From positions 1-36,850 of IMG/VR virus record IMGVR_UViG_3300021077_000018: a stretch of DNA of 36,850 bases; one strand, given 5' to 3'. The position numbers and the translations under genes were made by a program. The DNA is from a virus. Below are positions 23,999 to 30,145 of the stretch, in pieces (position 1 is the stretch's first letter; each line of letters opens with the position of its first letter). Below the pieces are notes generated by a model. The model was not told the DNA's origin and did not search any database. It was given only the letters and a program-made list of their open reading frames with translations.

Positions 23999-24027
23999 AT
24001 TATACTTTATTCTTATTCACTTGTAAA
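23999..24027 (-). promoter_or_regulatory. Promoter of the terminase/structural operon (TTTACA-17-TATAAT)
   Basis: TTTACA (24022-24027) and TATAAT (23999-24004) with 17-base spacing give 11 of 12 matches to the sigma70 consensus, reading left toward terS and terL. The -10 ends 7 bases before the ATG at 23991. It lies inside the end of the zinc-binding 58-residue gene. Likely the late or middle promoter for packaging genes. Confidence 0.7.
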
Positions 24028-24176
24028 CGTTTTTTCTTGTCCATTTTTCTTTTAATTGCATCTGCGATACTTTCACCGACATATCGTTCGTTGTTCATTC
24101 TACGGTGTGCTTCACAGCAGAATTTTTTACTAGACCTAAGACTTGTTATTTCTTTGTTACAGACTGGACATTTCAT
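24000..24176 (-). CDS. Small zinc-finger-like basic protein
   Basis: This 58-residue protein has CPVC at residues 3-6 and FCCEAH at 19-24, giving a CxxC...CC/H zinc-binding arrangement, followed by a basic helical tail (AIKRKMDKKKRLQ). The layout resembles small phage or plasmid DNA-binding or HNH-like zinc knuckles. It sits between the G-rich structured element and the terminase promoter, so DNA binding near the packaging region is possible. Confidence 0.65.
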   Translation of the reverse strand: MKCPVCNKEITSLRSSKKFCCEAHRRMNNERYVGESIADAIKRKMDKKKRLQVNKNKV

Positions 24177-24186
24177 ATACTAATTT

Positions 24187-24262
24187 ATTCTATGATGAAC
24201 TGGTGGGGGAAAGGACGTCTTCGCCTAGGATTTACTTTGATACCTAGCATTCCCCCCATCAG
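24187..24262. other. G-tract structured element flanked by 12-bp direct repeats, candidate pac or RNA element
   Basis: In an AT-rich genome this stretch holds GGGGGAA (24205-24211) facing TTCCCCC (24250-24256), with an inner CTAGG/CCTAG stem (24225-24229 with 24243-24247) and a GACGTC palindrome. The 12-mer CATATACTAATT occurs on both sides (24174-24185 and 24268-24279). A 24-codon minus-strand frame (24185-24259) also crosses it. It lies about 0.5 kb upstream of terS, where pac or cos sites often occur. Could instead be a structured RNA. Confidence 0.5.
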
Positions 24263-24282
24263 CTCACCATATACTAATTACT

Positions 24283-24411
24283 TTAAGTTAATTTCACTCT
24301 TGATAATAAATTCTTTAAATGGTCTACTTTATAATAATCTCTTTTAGACTTATAGAGTTTTATTAATCCTTTGATTCTTTTTATTGAGTTTGTTTTATCT
24401 TGTCTATCCAT
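24283..24411 (-). CDS. Small basic protein after the DNA methyltransferase
   Basis: The 42 residues, starting MDRQDKTNSIKRIKG, are Lys/Arg/Leu-rich and probably a single amphipathic helix. Its ATG overlaps the methyltransferase stop by one base (TAATG), supporting translation. No motif is recognised; nucleic-acid binding is possible from charge. Confidence 0.55.
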   Translation of the reverse strand: MDRQDKTNSIKRIKGLIKLYKSKRDYYKVDHLKNLLSRVKLT

Positions 24412-25757
24412 TAAAATAAAGTGTTGCTTATACTTGATAATCTAGCTTCAATTATTGGTATATACTCTTCAGTCATTTCAATTCCGATATACCCATAACC
24501 ATTTTGTTTAGCCGCAACTAATGTGCTACCACTTCCTGCAAATGGGTCTAATACTATCCCCCCTTTGGGAGTAACCATTTTGATTAGGTATTCCATAAGA
24601 GCGATTGGTTTAACTGTTGGATGGAAGTTAGATTGTTTAGCAACTCCTTTTTCTTCAAATGTTCCCATACCAGTTTCAGTTCTTTCATCTGGTCTTTTTT
24701 CAGGCATACCCTCACACCCCTTATTCCTCTCACTCTTACTTGCTTTAGCTTGATATATTATTGATTTGAAGAAACGGGAGGCGTTGCCTGAACCTGCGTC
24801 TAATAATTCAACATCATCAGGTTCGTTCTTATTCATACCCCAACCAACTTGTTCAGGTTTTGCTGACCTGGATAATTTTCTTGCCTTGCCACTTCCATTA
24901 CTCTCAGGAAAACATTCTCTTACTTCTTCACTGCCATCTGTAATTAGGTTGGCAGGAAAGCGACCAGTAGGTTTGTTTCTACTTGTGCATTTTCCTTTCT
25001 CTGTAAATGTGCTATCTTCGTTCCAAGTTTCACTACCACTCCACCCACTATTATCTCCTTCTGGTATTTCCACCCTACTCTCATCTATATTTATTCCACC
25101 TGTTCCATACTTTAAGACATTCTCTGCTACTGTTTTTTCTGCTAAAGGTTTTCGTGCCATACAGATAGGTTCGTGGGCTGGTTTAAGAGCAGTTCCCCAA
25201 CCTTCCCATTCGGAAGTGCCTTTGGTTAAATCATATTCACCACCAGTATAATCACCTGCCATACAGTTTCTCTTGCTACCACTCTTGTCTTTGCCACTTA
25301 CTTCTCTCTCATTCCCTTGTATCTTATCCACCGCCTTGCCTATATTCAAACTTTTCGGAAATCCTGAACCATATACCCATTCAATCATATCTCTCACTTC
25401 AAACCCAGCGTTTTCAATAGCACAAGCCATTCTATGATAGGTTCTAGTTCCACCAAAAGACAATAGATAACCACCTGGCTTTAATACTCTTAAACATTCT
25501 GCCCACATTAAAGGGTTGTTTGCTATACCTATTCCATCTTCTCCAAGTCCATCCCAAGTCTTTCCCATAAATCCACCAGATAATCTAGCAAAACTTCCAT
25601 CCTTGCCTTGTTTCGCTGGAGCAGAACCTTCTTTACCAAATCTCTTTACTATTGAAACTAAATGATAGGGTGGGTCAGTAACAATACTATCAATACTCTT
25701 ATCGGGTATATCTTTCATCGCCACAAGACAATCAGCACATATTACTTGGTTTTCCAT
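24411..25757 (-). CDS. DNA methyltransferase (N4-cytosine/N6-adenine type)
   Basis: This 448-residue protein has the catalytic motif DPPY at residues 28-31, near the N-terminus, and the S-adenosylmethionine-binding motif DPFAGSGST (404-412) near the C-terminus. That order is the beta-class arrangement. The closing HPTVKPIALMEYLI segment before the SAM motif is also typical. Between them lies a long variable region (about 130-350) holding the target-recognition part, unusually rich in Gly, Ser and Glu. It probably protects the phage genome from host restriction. The upstream leader carries a repeat shared with the next two upstream genes. Confidence 0.9.
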   Translation of the reverse strand: MENQVICADCLVAMKDIPDKSIDSIVTDPPYHLVSIVKRFGKEGSAPAKQGKDGSFARLSGGFMGKTWDGLGEDGIGIANNPLMWAECLRVLKPGGYLLSFGGTRTYHRMACAIENAGFEVRDMIEWVYGSGFPKSLNIGKAVDKIQGNEREVSGKDKSGSKRNCMAGDYTGGEYDLTKGTSEWEGWGTALKPAHEPICMARKPLAEKTVAENVLKYGTGGINIDESRVEIPEGDNSGWSGSETWNEDSTFTEKGKCTSRNKPTGRFPANLITDGSEEVRECFPESNGSGKARKLSRSAKPEQVGWGMNKNEPDDVELLDAGSGNASRFFKSIIYQAKASKSERNKGCEGMPEKRPDERTETGMGTFEEKGVAKQSNFHPTVKPIALMEYLIKMVTPKGGIVLDPFAGSGSTLVAAKQNGYGYIGIEMTEEYIPIIEARLSSISNTLF

Positions 25758-25758
25758 A

Positions 25759-25794
25759 TATTTCTTAGATGGCTATTTACCATCGGTTAGTTAC
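25759..25794 (-). repeat. Shared leader repeat, copy A (before the DPPY methyltransferase)
   Basis: A 28-base block (25765-25792) is identical to 26492-26519. On the minus strand it contains GATGG and CCATC, which pair around a 7-base loop just upstream of the start codon. Its 3' half (CTAAGAAAT then ATG) is also shared with copy B at 26261-26281. Confidence 0.75.
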
Positions 25795-26261
25795 TATTTA
25801 ATAATAATCATTTCTACTTCCCAAGTATCTTGTAATTTCATTACTACACTTCCGAAAGCTGGCGAAGTTCCTTTTTTACCTAAACCACTTTGAAAGTTAA
25901 TACGACCATTTGGAATATATATTTTTCCCCCTTTTACTGAATTGTGAAATCTTGCCGTTGTAATAAACTCTATCGGGAATAAGATATATATTTCATTTTT
26001 TGCTTCTTGATATGTCTGCCACGCTTTCTCTAAAAACTTATGCTTTATAGTAAATGGTGGGTTTATCCAAATTCTCTTGTATTTAGTCCAGTCTTTAGAA
26101 AGTCCGTCAGTTTCTATTGTGTCGTAGTTTATTATACACAAATCTTCTGATTTTTCCTTTGTAGTTGCTGGGTCATAATCAAACTCGCCAAACCTATCAA
26201 CGAACTCTTTAGGAGTATAGTATTCGTTGTCTTTTGTAAATTGTACTTGTGATTTTGCCAT
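25794..26261 (-). CDS. dam: Phage Dam-like DNA N6-adenine methyltransferase
   Basis: The 155 residues match the short phage DNA-adenine-methylase family. It has the opening YYTPKEFVDRFGEFDYDPAT (14-33) and the catalytic NPPF (67-70), preceded by KRIWI. The C-terminal part holds FPIEFITTARFH and GRINFQ, also typical. Family members methylate adenine in viral DNA, blocking host nucleases or marking the genome. It is followed, after a shared repeat, by the larger DPPY methyltransferase, so the phage may modify two different sites. Confidence 0.87.
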   Translation of the reverse strand: MAKSQVQFTKDNEYYTPKEFVDRFGEFDYDPATTKEKSEDLCIINYDTIETDGLSKDWTKYKRIWINPPFTIKHKFLEKAWQTYQEAKNEIYILFPIEFITTARFHNSVKGGKIYIPNGRINFQSGLGKKGTSPAFGSVVMKLQDTWEVEMIIIK

Positions 26262-26281
26262 ATTTCTTAGATGGCTATTTA
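26261..26281 (-). repeat. Shared leader repeat, copy B (partial, before dam)
   Basis: The 21 bases TATTTCTTAGATGGCTATTT plus A match the 5' portion of copy A (25759-25779) but lack the half that would form the GATGG/CCATC hairpin. It includes the base before the dam start. It looks like a truncated copy. Confidence 0.65.
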
Positions 26282-26487
26282 ATTAATAATTCTGCATATC
26301 CACATACGACACAATATGGCTGACCAAAGGTAAAATGCTTTCTTAAAATGTTATGTATAAACCATTCTTTTGGATTACAAGAATATAATTCTGGTTTAGC
26401 AGGTTCCCACTGCATTGTTTTAGTGTTTAAGGTAGCACTATCTTTACTCGTATATAATTCATCTTTTCTAATTTTTATGTATCTCAT
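26275..26487 (-). CDS. Small protein with CxxC motif, unknown function
   Basis: This 70-residue protein has a charged N-terminus (MRYIKIRKDELYTSKD), a middle with Trp28 and one Cys, and CVVC near residues 59-62, which together could bind one zinc. Its 5' leader carries copy C of the shared repeat. It lies between a Cys-rich protein and dam. No family recognised. Confidence 0.55.
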   Translation of the reverse strand: MRYIKIRKDELYTSKDSATLNTKTMQWEPAKPELYSCNPKEWFIHNILRKHFTFGQPYCVVCGYAELLIK

Positions 26488-26491
26488 TTGT

Positions 26492-26519
26492 TTAGATGGC
26501 TATTTACCATCGGTTAGTT
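26492..26519 (-). repeat. Shared leader repeat, copy C (before the 70-residue gene)
   Basis: Identical over 28 bases to copy A. The GATGG/CCATC hairpin is intact. It begins directly after the stop of the 166-residue gene. Three of three consecutive genes here carry this leader, and none of the others in the window do. Confidence 0.75.
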
Positions 26520-27020
26520 TTACTTTAAGTTGTTAATTGATTCTAATAATCTTTTTTTGGTTCTATAAGTAGGATTTACAGTAAACCATTGCTCGGCAAT
26601 TTCACAACACTCTCTCTTTGTAGATTCTTTAGCTTTAGATATTTCAGCAGAGAAAAACTTTGTAATATCTTCTATAATTTCTTTAGGGATAATATAGTAT
26701 TGATTTCTATCTTTCCATTCTGCTTCCCAACTTTCTTGTTCTAATTCAGGAGGATAATTATTAGGAATTACTGGTTCTTGTTCTACTGGTTGTTTAGGTT
26801 CATCGTGGCAGATACATTCACAAACTACTTCCTTATGATAGTCAGCATATCCTTTTTCTGGGTGGCAATTACTACATTGAAATGTTCTACCTATTTGCAT
26901 AAAATTACATTCTTCTTCCTTATGACACTTACAACTTTCATCACTACAATCAGCAGATTCTTCGCCGTCTTTATCTCTTGTTATGTTTTCACATTCACTA
27001 CAGCAGGAATTTTTATTCAT
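26520..27020 (-). CDS. Cys-rich zinc-binding protein
   Basis: Of 166 residues, the first 75 hold about 15 Cys and several His in CxxC, CKCH and CSNCH patterns (CCSECEN, ESCKCHKEEEC, FQCSNCHPEKGY, VCECICHDE). That suggests two or three zinc-binding knuckles. The C-terminal half is helical and charged (IPKEIIEDITKFFSAEIS). It may bind nucleic acid or a host protein. Its ATG overlaps the upstream gene's stop by eight bases (ATGAATAA). Confidence 0.65.
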   Translation of the reverse strand: MNKNSCCSECENITRDKDGEESADCSDESCKCHKEEECNFMQIGRTFQCSNCHPEKGYADYHKEVVCECICHDEPKQPVEQEPVIPNNYPPELEQESWEAEWKDRNQYYIIPKEIIEDITKFFSAEISKAKESTKRECCEIAEQWFTVNPTYRTKKRLLESINNLK

Positions 27021-27159
27021 ATTCTTTTATTAGTTCTTTTAATATTTCCATAATAACTTCCTTGTTTATAGCATACTCGTTTATTTCCTTTTCTAATATC
27101 TTTATTTCAATATCTTTACAAAACGATTTTCTTATTAAGTTTTCTATTTGTTTATTCAT
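27013..27159 (-). CDS. Small helical protein with duplicated leader
   Basis: The 48 residues, starting MNKQIENLIRKS, are helical and charged. The start codon, first five codons and the preceding leader are nearly identical to those of the upstream 73-residue gene, a duplicated translation-start region. The stop overlaps the next ATG by eight bases. Function unknown. Confidence 0.6.
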   Translation of the reverse strand: MNKQIENLIRKSFCKDIEIKILEKEINEYAINKEVIMEILKELIKEYE

Positions 27160-27169
27160 AATTATTTAA
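27142..27169 (-). repeat. Duplicated start-region repeat, copy 1
   Basis: Matches 27370-27397 over 28 bases with one mismatch. It covers the leader TTAAATAAT, the ATG and the first codons MNKQIE. Duplication of a start region suggests gene gain by short-homology recombination or selection on a translation signal. Confidence 0.7.
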
Positions 27170-27387
27170 TCAATTACTGGTAAATGTTTTATAAATCTAA
27201 TAATGTCGCAAGGGTATATTATTCCTATATTACCAACTACTGCACAAGTTTGACCTCTCAATTCTTTCATAAGTTTTGGATAACTTATTTTAGCTTCTCT
27301 GCACATTTTTTTTAATTGATAAACAGGCACTCCAGACACTGTATACAAATCTACTATTTTTATTTGTTCTTCTATTTGTTTATTCAT
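27166..27387 (-). CDS. Small protein with possible HTH, unknown
   Basis: This 73-residue protein has LYTVSGVPVYQLKKMCREAK (14-33), which has the helix-turn-helix rhythm of a DNA-binding motif, and a C-terminal half of hydrophobic strands (CAVVGNIGIIYPC). It is flanked by a ribbon-helix-helix gene and a small helical gene. A regulator is possible, not certain. Confidence 0.55.
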   Translation of the reverse strand: MNKQIEEQIKIVDLYTVSGVPVYQLKKMCREAKISYPKLMKELRGQTCAVVGNIGIIYPCDIIRFIKHLPVID

Positions 27388-27397
27388 AGTTATTTAA
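27370..27397 (-). repeat. Duplicated start-region repeat, copy 2
   Basis: Partner of 27142-27169. Here the block overlaps the stop of the ribbon-helix-helix gene and the start of the 73-residue gene. Confidence 0.7.
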
Positions 27398-27548
27398 AGG
27401 AACTCATAGATTCCTTAATACTTTGTCTAATAAAGTCCGACTTTTCAAAGTGATTGTCCTTTAATAGTTTTAGCAACTTCTTTTTCATTTCTTTCGGGAG
27501 TCTAAAAGACATTGACTCTGTATGTTTTTGTTTTGGTTCTAGTTCCAT
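27390..27548 (-). CDS. Ribbon-helix-helix DNA-binding protein (Arc/CopG-like)
   Basis: The 52 residues match the RHH layout. There is a short N-terminal arm, a beta strand MSFRLP (13-18), helix A KEMKKKLLKLLKDN (19-32), and helix B beginning KSDFIRQSIKESM (36-48) with the typical Ser-Asp-Phe-Ile start. RHH proteins dimerise and insert the ribbon into the major groove. The ATG overlaps the preceding HTH gene by 10 bases. Probable repressor or transcription modulator of early genes. Confidence 0.8.
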   Translation of the reverse strand: MELEPKQKHTESMSFRLPKEMKKKLLKLLKDNHFEKSDFIRQSIKESMSSFK

Positions 27549-27802
27549 AATGTTACTTCTTTATCTAATCCGACTACCTTATAAGTTATTTTCTTCTTTG
27601 GAGAGTTTATTACTTCGTAAACAAAATCCCCTTTTTCGTGTTTTCCTTCAATTTGCCATCCTTCGCCGTTTAATATGTTTATAATAGCTCCCAGACGGGT
27701 TATATTTGGTCTAATTTGAATGTTATAGAGGTTTAAACAGTAATTACGAGTAATGAAGCCATCTGTGTTTAATTTGTTGATTACGAAGTCTTTTTGGGTC
27801 AT
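27539..27802 (-). CDS. Winged-HTH-like small protein of the recombination operon
   Basis: I use the ATG at 27802, one base after the upstream stop, instead of a longer frame that overlaps that gene by 112 bases. The 87 residues include DFVINKLNTDGFITRN, TRLGAIINILNGEGWQIEGKHE and a final strand region YEVINSPKKKITYKVV. This matches a winged-HTH pattern seen in many phage proteins whose core reads roughly 'ITRLGAxIxxLrxeGwxI'. Its role is probably DNA binding during early expression. Confidence 0.65.
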   Translation of the reverse strand: MTQKDFVINKLNTDGFITRNYCLNLYNIQIRPNITRLGAIINILNGEGWQIEGKHEKGDFVYEVINSPKKKITYKVVGLDKEVTLWN

Positions 27803-27803
27803 T

Positions 27804-28151
27804 TTAGTTAAGTTTAGATTTAACTCCTTCAATAATAGATTCCATTTTAGTTTTTCTAAAGTTATCAAACAAGCCAACATACCGACCAGCATCTGTTTCT
27901 TGTTTATACCAAACAAACAAAACTGCTCTTAATCTCTCACTAGGTGTCTTTTCACCTATTTCTACGTTTCCAGTTGGAACTTCAATCTCTGCTTCATTTG
28001 GTGCAAAGCAAAGCCATCCCTCTGACTGTCTTAAACTCATAATCGTGAATATTTCTTCTGCTGATAACTCTCTAGTATCAAAAGATATACTAGCTGAGCC
28101 GTCTTTTCTTAATCTTGGTGGTGCTATTTGTGCTGGTAGTATTATTTTCAT
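27804..28151 (-). CDS. Conserved-looking hypothetical protein of the recombination operon
   Basis: The 115 residues begin with beta strands (KIILPAQIAPPRLRKDGSA), have a middle helix (SAEEIFTIMSLRQSEGWLCF), and end with a helical basic region (ERLRAVLFVWYKQETDAGR, then FRKTKMESIIEGVK). It overlaps the stop of the SSB-like gene by one base, so it is translated together with it. Genes at this position often modulate recombination, but I have no domain match. Confidence 0.55.
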   Translation of the reverse strand: MKIILPAQIAPPRLRKDGSASISFDTRELSAEEIFTIMSLRQSEGWLCFAPNEAEIEVPTGNVEIGEKTPSERLRAVLFVWYKQETDAGRYVGLFDNFRKTKMESIIEGVKSKLN

Positions 28152-28426
28152 TAGAATGGAATATCATCAGGATTAATGTCTTCAGGGTATTCGACTCCTT
28201 CTGTCATTGGTACTGGACCCTGTTTTTCTACTGGCTTTTGATATTGCTCTCTGGGTACTATTGGAAATACACTAGCTTTTAGTCCTATCGCTGGAATTTC
28301 TACTATTCTTGAAGTAGTACCATCTTGTTTGGGAAACTCCGTCATTGTACCTACGTTTGACCAGAATGTTTTTTCTACTCCATTACTTATATATTTTTGT
28401 GGAACTGATAAGTTATATTTTTTCAT
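28151..28426 (-). CDS. Small SSB-like protein with DDIPF tail
   Basis: The 91 residues end with INPDDIPF, the acidic-hydrophobic tip used by bacterial single-strand DNA-binding proteins to recruit partners. The first 65 residues are strand-rich (YNLSVPQKY, EKTFWSNVGTMTEF, SRIVEIPAIGLKASVFPIV) and could form a small OB-type fold, followed by a Pro/Gln linker as in SSB. It lies between YqaJ-type exonuclease and the 115-residue gene. Binding ssDNA made by the exonuclease is a reasonable inference. It is shorter than cellular SSB (usually 150-180). Confidence 0.7.
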   Translation of the reverse strand: MKKYNLSVPQKYISNGVEKTFWSNVGTMTEFPKQDGTTSRIVEIPAIGLKASVFPIVPREQYQKPVEKQGPVPMTEGVEYPEDINPDDIPF

Positions 28427-29010
28427 TATTTTAATTGTTGTTTTATTAATTCTTGACCTTTTTTAATACCTATTTTTAATTTTTCAAAAGTTTCTTCATT
28501 TGGCTCTATTCTGAATATAACCATAGACTTCTCAAAGTTTGGATTATAAAACACTAAGTCGCACCATTTTCTTTTTGTTATGAGCATCTGCATTTGAGTC
28601 TGCCAGATATATTGGGTATCTATTCCACCATATCCGTCTCTTATAATGCAATAATGATTAACGTCATTCAAACATTTTATTTCAAGTAATCCTTCTTTAC
28701 CGACCAACCCATCAGGACTACAACCAACGTGCTTACTTTCTTCAATAAATCCTACTTGCTCTACTTCAACTCCTTGCTCTAGTTCGTACATTTCTCTAGC
28801 TACTGGTTCAAGTTCGTTTCCCCGTTCTGTATCTTTTCCAGAATAGTTTTCTTTTTCTGCGCTTGAATAGTATTCTGCCATCATATTAGTTATTAAAGTT
28901 TCAAGACCTGCTTTCGCGTTTCCTATGGCCTGTGCCTTACTTGCTGTTAGTTTGAGTTCTCTAACTTTAAACCACTCTTCACTTTTTTGTTCGCAATTAT
29001 AAATTTTCAT
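28426..29010 (-). CDS. YqaJ/lambda-exonuclease-type recombination nuclease
   Basis: In this 194-residue protein the start (CEQKSEEWFKVRELKLTASKA) is the usual YqaJ opening (W...R...TAS). Then come ERGNELEPVAREMYE (about 63-77), VGCSPDGLV (98-106, catalytic Asp) and LLEIKCL (112-118, catalytic Glu and Lys), the active-site set of the PD-(D/E)XK exonuclease family. It degrades one strand from ends to leave single-stranded tails for the RecT-like annealase, which overlaps it by 14 bases. Confidence 0.9.
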   Translation of the reverse strand: MKIYNCEQKSEEWFKVRELKLTASKAQAIGNAKAGLETLITNMMAEYYSSAEKENYSGKDTERGNELEPVAREMYELEQGVEVEQVGFIEESKHVGCSPDGLVGKEGLLEIKCLNDVNHYCIIRDGYGGIDTQYIWQTQMQMLITKRKWCDLVFYNPNFEKSMVIFRIEPNEETFEKLKIGIKKGQELIKQQLK

Positions 29011-29674
29011 TTTTAAGTTGTGATTTTTTTATTAATACTGCTTTATCAAATGCTTTTCCTTTTCCTTTATTGGCTAGGTAGTATTTTTTAAGTTCATCAG
29101 TAGTTTTTATTGCATCTATTTCTTCTTGAAATTTATCCTCTACTATGTCCTCGACCGTCTCTTTTTGCATTTCTTCTTCCACATACGCTTGAGATAGTTC
29201 TTCAGGACAAGCTGACCTTAAGGCGTGCATTTCTGCTACTTTCGCAATCATTGTATAAGGTTTTGTTACCCAAAGATTTTTTCCAGTATTGTATTCATCA
29301 AAATATACTGTAGCTGTGTAATCTCCAACATAATCTCCAGTTTTCTTTTTAATTGTAATAGTACAAGTATTTATTTTTCCTTCTACTGGTTCATATTTTG
29401 GTTCACTCTTACCTACTACTCCAGACTTAGCACCAATCTTTCTTGCATAGTCTATTGAAGTAATAAGAGAATATTTATCTTTAAAAGGAATTGCATATAC
29501 GTCTTTTTGTAAGAAGTTCTTAAAAGAAAATCCTCTACTCATTCCTTCAAACATAGCCATCTTCATATTTCCTAAACTTAATCCTTTAAAAGTTGTTGCT
29601 AGTAAAACTTTTTGAATCTCTACTTTTTCCAACTCGCTATTTATTTCTTTTGTTATTAGTTCTAGTTCACTCAT
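28997..29674 (-). CDS. RecT-like single-strand annealing protein
   Basis: The 225 residues include GNMKMAMFEGMSRGFSF, VYAIPFKDKYSLITSIDYARKIG (58-80), then KKKTGDYVGDYTATVYFDEYNTGKN and KPYTMIAKVAEMHALRSACPE (about 137-157), all typical of RecT/Bet annealases. It pairs with the YqaJ-type nuclease directly downstream. The last 50 residues are an acidic then basic linker (EDIVEDKFQEEIDAIK, then KGKGKAFDKAVLIKK). Confidence 0.88.
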   Translation of the reverse strand: MSELELITKEINSELEKVEIQKVLLATTFKGLSLGNMKMAMFEGMSRGFSFKNFLQKDVYAIPFKDKYSLITSIDYARKIGAKSGVVGKSEPKYEPVEGKINTCTITIKKKTGDYVGDYTATVYFDEYNTGKNLWVTKPYTMIAKVAEMHALRSACPEELSQAYVEEEMQKETVEDIVEDKFQEEIDAIKTTDELKKYYLANKGKGKAFDKAVLIKKSQLKNENL

Positions 29675-29675
29675 T

Positions 29676-29798
29676 TTATTTAGGTGATACTACATAGAGC
29701 ATCATCATTATTATGTATATTACTCCGACAAGTAATATGGCTTGCACGAACATTGCACTAAAACTTTCTCCATTAAACCATCTAGTTATTTTTTTCAT
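29676..29798 (-). CDS. Small single-pass membrane protein upstream of RecT gene
   Basis: The 40 residues start with MKKITRWFNG, followed by one strongly hydrophobic segment (AMFVQAILLVGVIYIIMMML, about 15-34) and a short tail. It overlaps the end of the 49-residue gene by 17 bases and ends two bases before the RecT-like ATG. Membrane association is clear; function is not. Confidence 0.6.
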   Translation of the reverse strand: MKKITRWFNGESFSAMFVQAILLVGVIYIIMMMLYVVSPK

Positions 29799-29931
29799 TG
29801 TTTTCTATTTTATTGATAATATTTTTAAAGACTACTTTTGTTGTGTTTGATAGCCAACCTTCTGCTATTACATATTCTAGATTAGTTATTAATAGTTCTG
29901 CTTCTTGTTCTGTTAGTTCTATTTTAATCAT
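29782..29931 (-). CDS. Small helical acidic protein of the early operon
   Basis: I use the ATG at 29931, which overlaps the stop of the upstream zinc-knuckle gene by eight bases (ATGATTAA), instead of a longer frame that crosses that gene. The 49 residues (IELTEQEAELLITNLEYVIAEG at 3-24) form amphipathic helices common in small phage proteins. No name can be given. Confidence 0.6.
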   Translation of the reverse strand: MIKIELTEQEAELLITNLEYVIAEGWLSNTTKVVFKNIINKIENNEKNN

Positions 29932-30049
29932 CTTGGCAATCACATTTTCTAGTAATGTCGTAACTGTCATCTGTTCCCGACCATTCTGTTTTTTCAAAGT
30001 AACCCTTATCTTCACACCTATCACAATTAAACTTTTCTTCTTTATCCAT
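29924..30049 (-). CDS. First early-operon gene: 41-residue zinc-knuckle protein
   Basis: This 41-residue acidic protein has CDRC at residues 9-12 and CDC near 36-38, a pattern like the rubredoxin/zinc-ribbon minis found in phages (CxxC...CxC). It is the first gene behind the TTGACA/TATACT promoter at 30101-30128 and is separated from it by a 52-base leader. It is coupled to the next gene by an 8-base overlap. Confidence 0.6.
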   Translation of the reverse strand: MDKEEKFNCDRCEDKGYFEKTEWSGTDDSYDITRKCDCQDD

Positions 30050-30100
30050 AATTTTAATATTTTATTAATATGTTCGGGGTGACGAATCCCTTACATATCT

Positions 30101-30128
30101 AGTATAGCAAGTGTAATACATCTGTCAA
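30101..30128 (-). promoter_or_regulatory. Strong promoter of the recombination operon (TTGACA-16-TATACT, TG extended)
   Basis: TTGACA at 30123-30128 and TATACT at 30101-30106, with TGC directly before the -10. It is a near-consensus leftward promoter. The 16-mer with a DnaA box begins 2 bases upstream of the -35. Probable early promoter for the genes from 30049 to the methyltransferases. Confidence 0.8.
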
Positions 30129-30129
30129 A

Positions 30130-30145
30130 TAAACTGTGGATAACT
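30130..30145. promoter_or_regulatory. 16-mer with perfect DnaA box, copy 2
   Basis: Identical to 6609-6624. The DnaA box TGTGGATAA is 30135-30143. It lies 2 bases upstream of TTGACA and touches the stop codon of the 110-residue gene. Confidence 0.65.

Noticed and set aside
24187-24262. Hammerhead or other self-cleaving ribozyme in the G-rich element
   Set aside because: A CTGATG is present, but the required CTGATGA and GAAA core bases and the cleavage triplet are not in the right order.
24766-25251. 161-codon plus-strand frame inside the DPPY methyltransferase gene
   Set aside because: It is antisense to a gene with clear catalytic motifs, is Ser/Leu/Pro-rich as expected for a shadow, and has no start signal or domain.
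27539-27916. Longer 125-codon version of the winged-HTH gene
   Set aside because: It would overlap the upstream gene by 112 bases; the ATG at 27802 lies one base after that gene's stop and gives the recognised domain.
29782-30024. 80-codon version of the 49-residue early gene
   Set aside because: It crosses the 41-residue zinc-knuckle gene; the ATG at 29931 makes the recurrent 8-base overlap.
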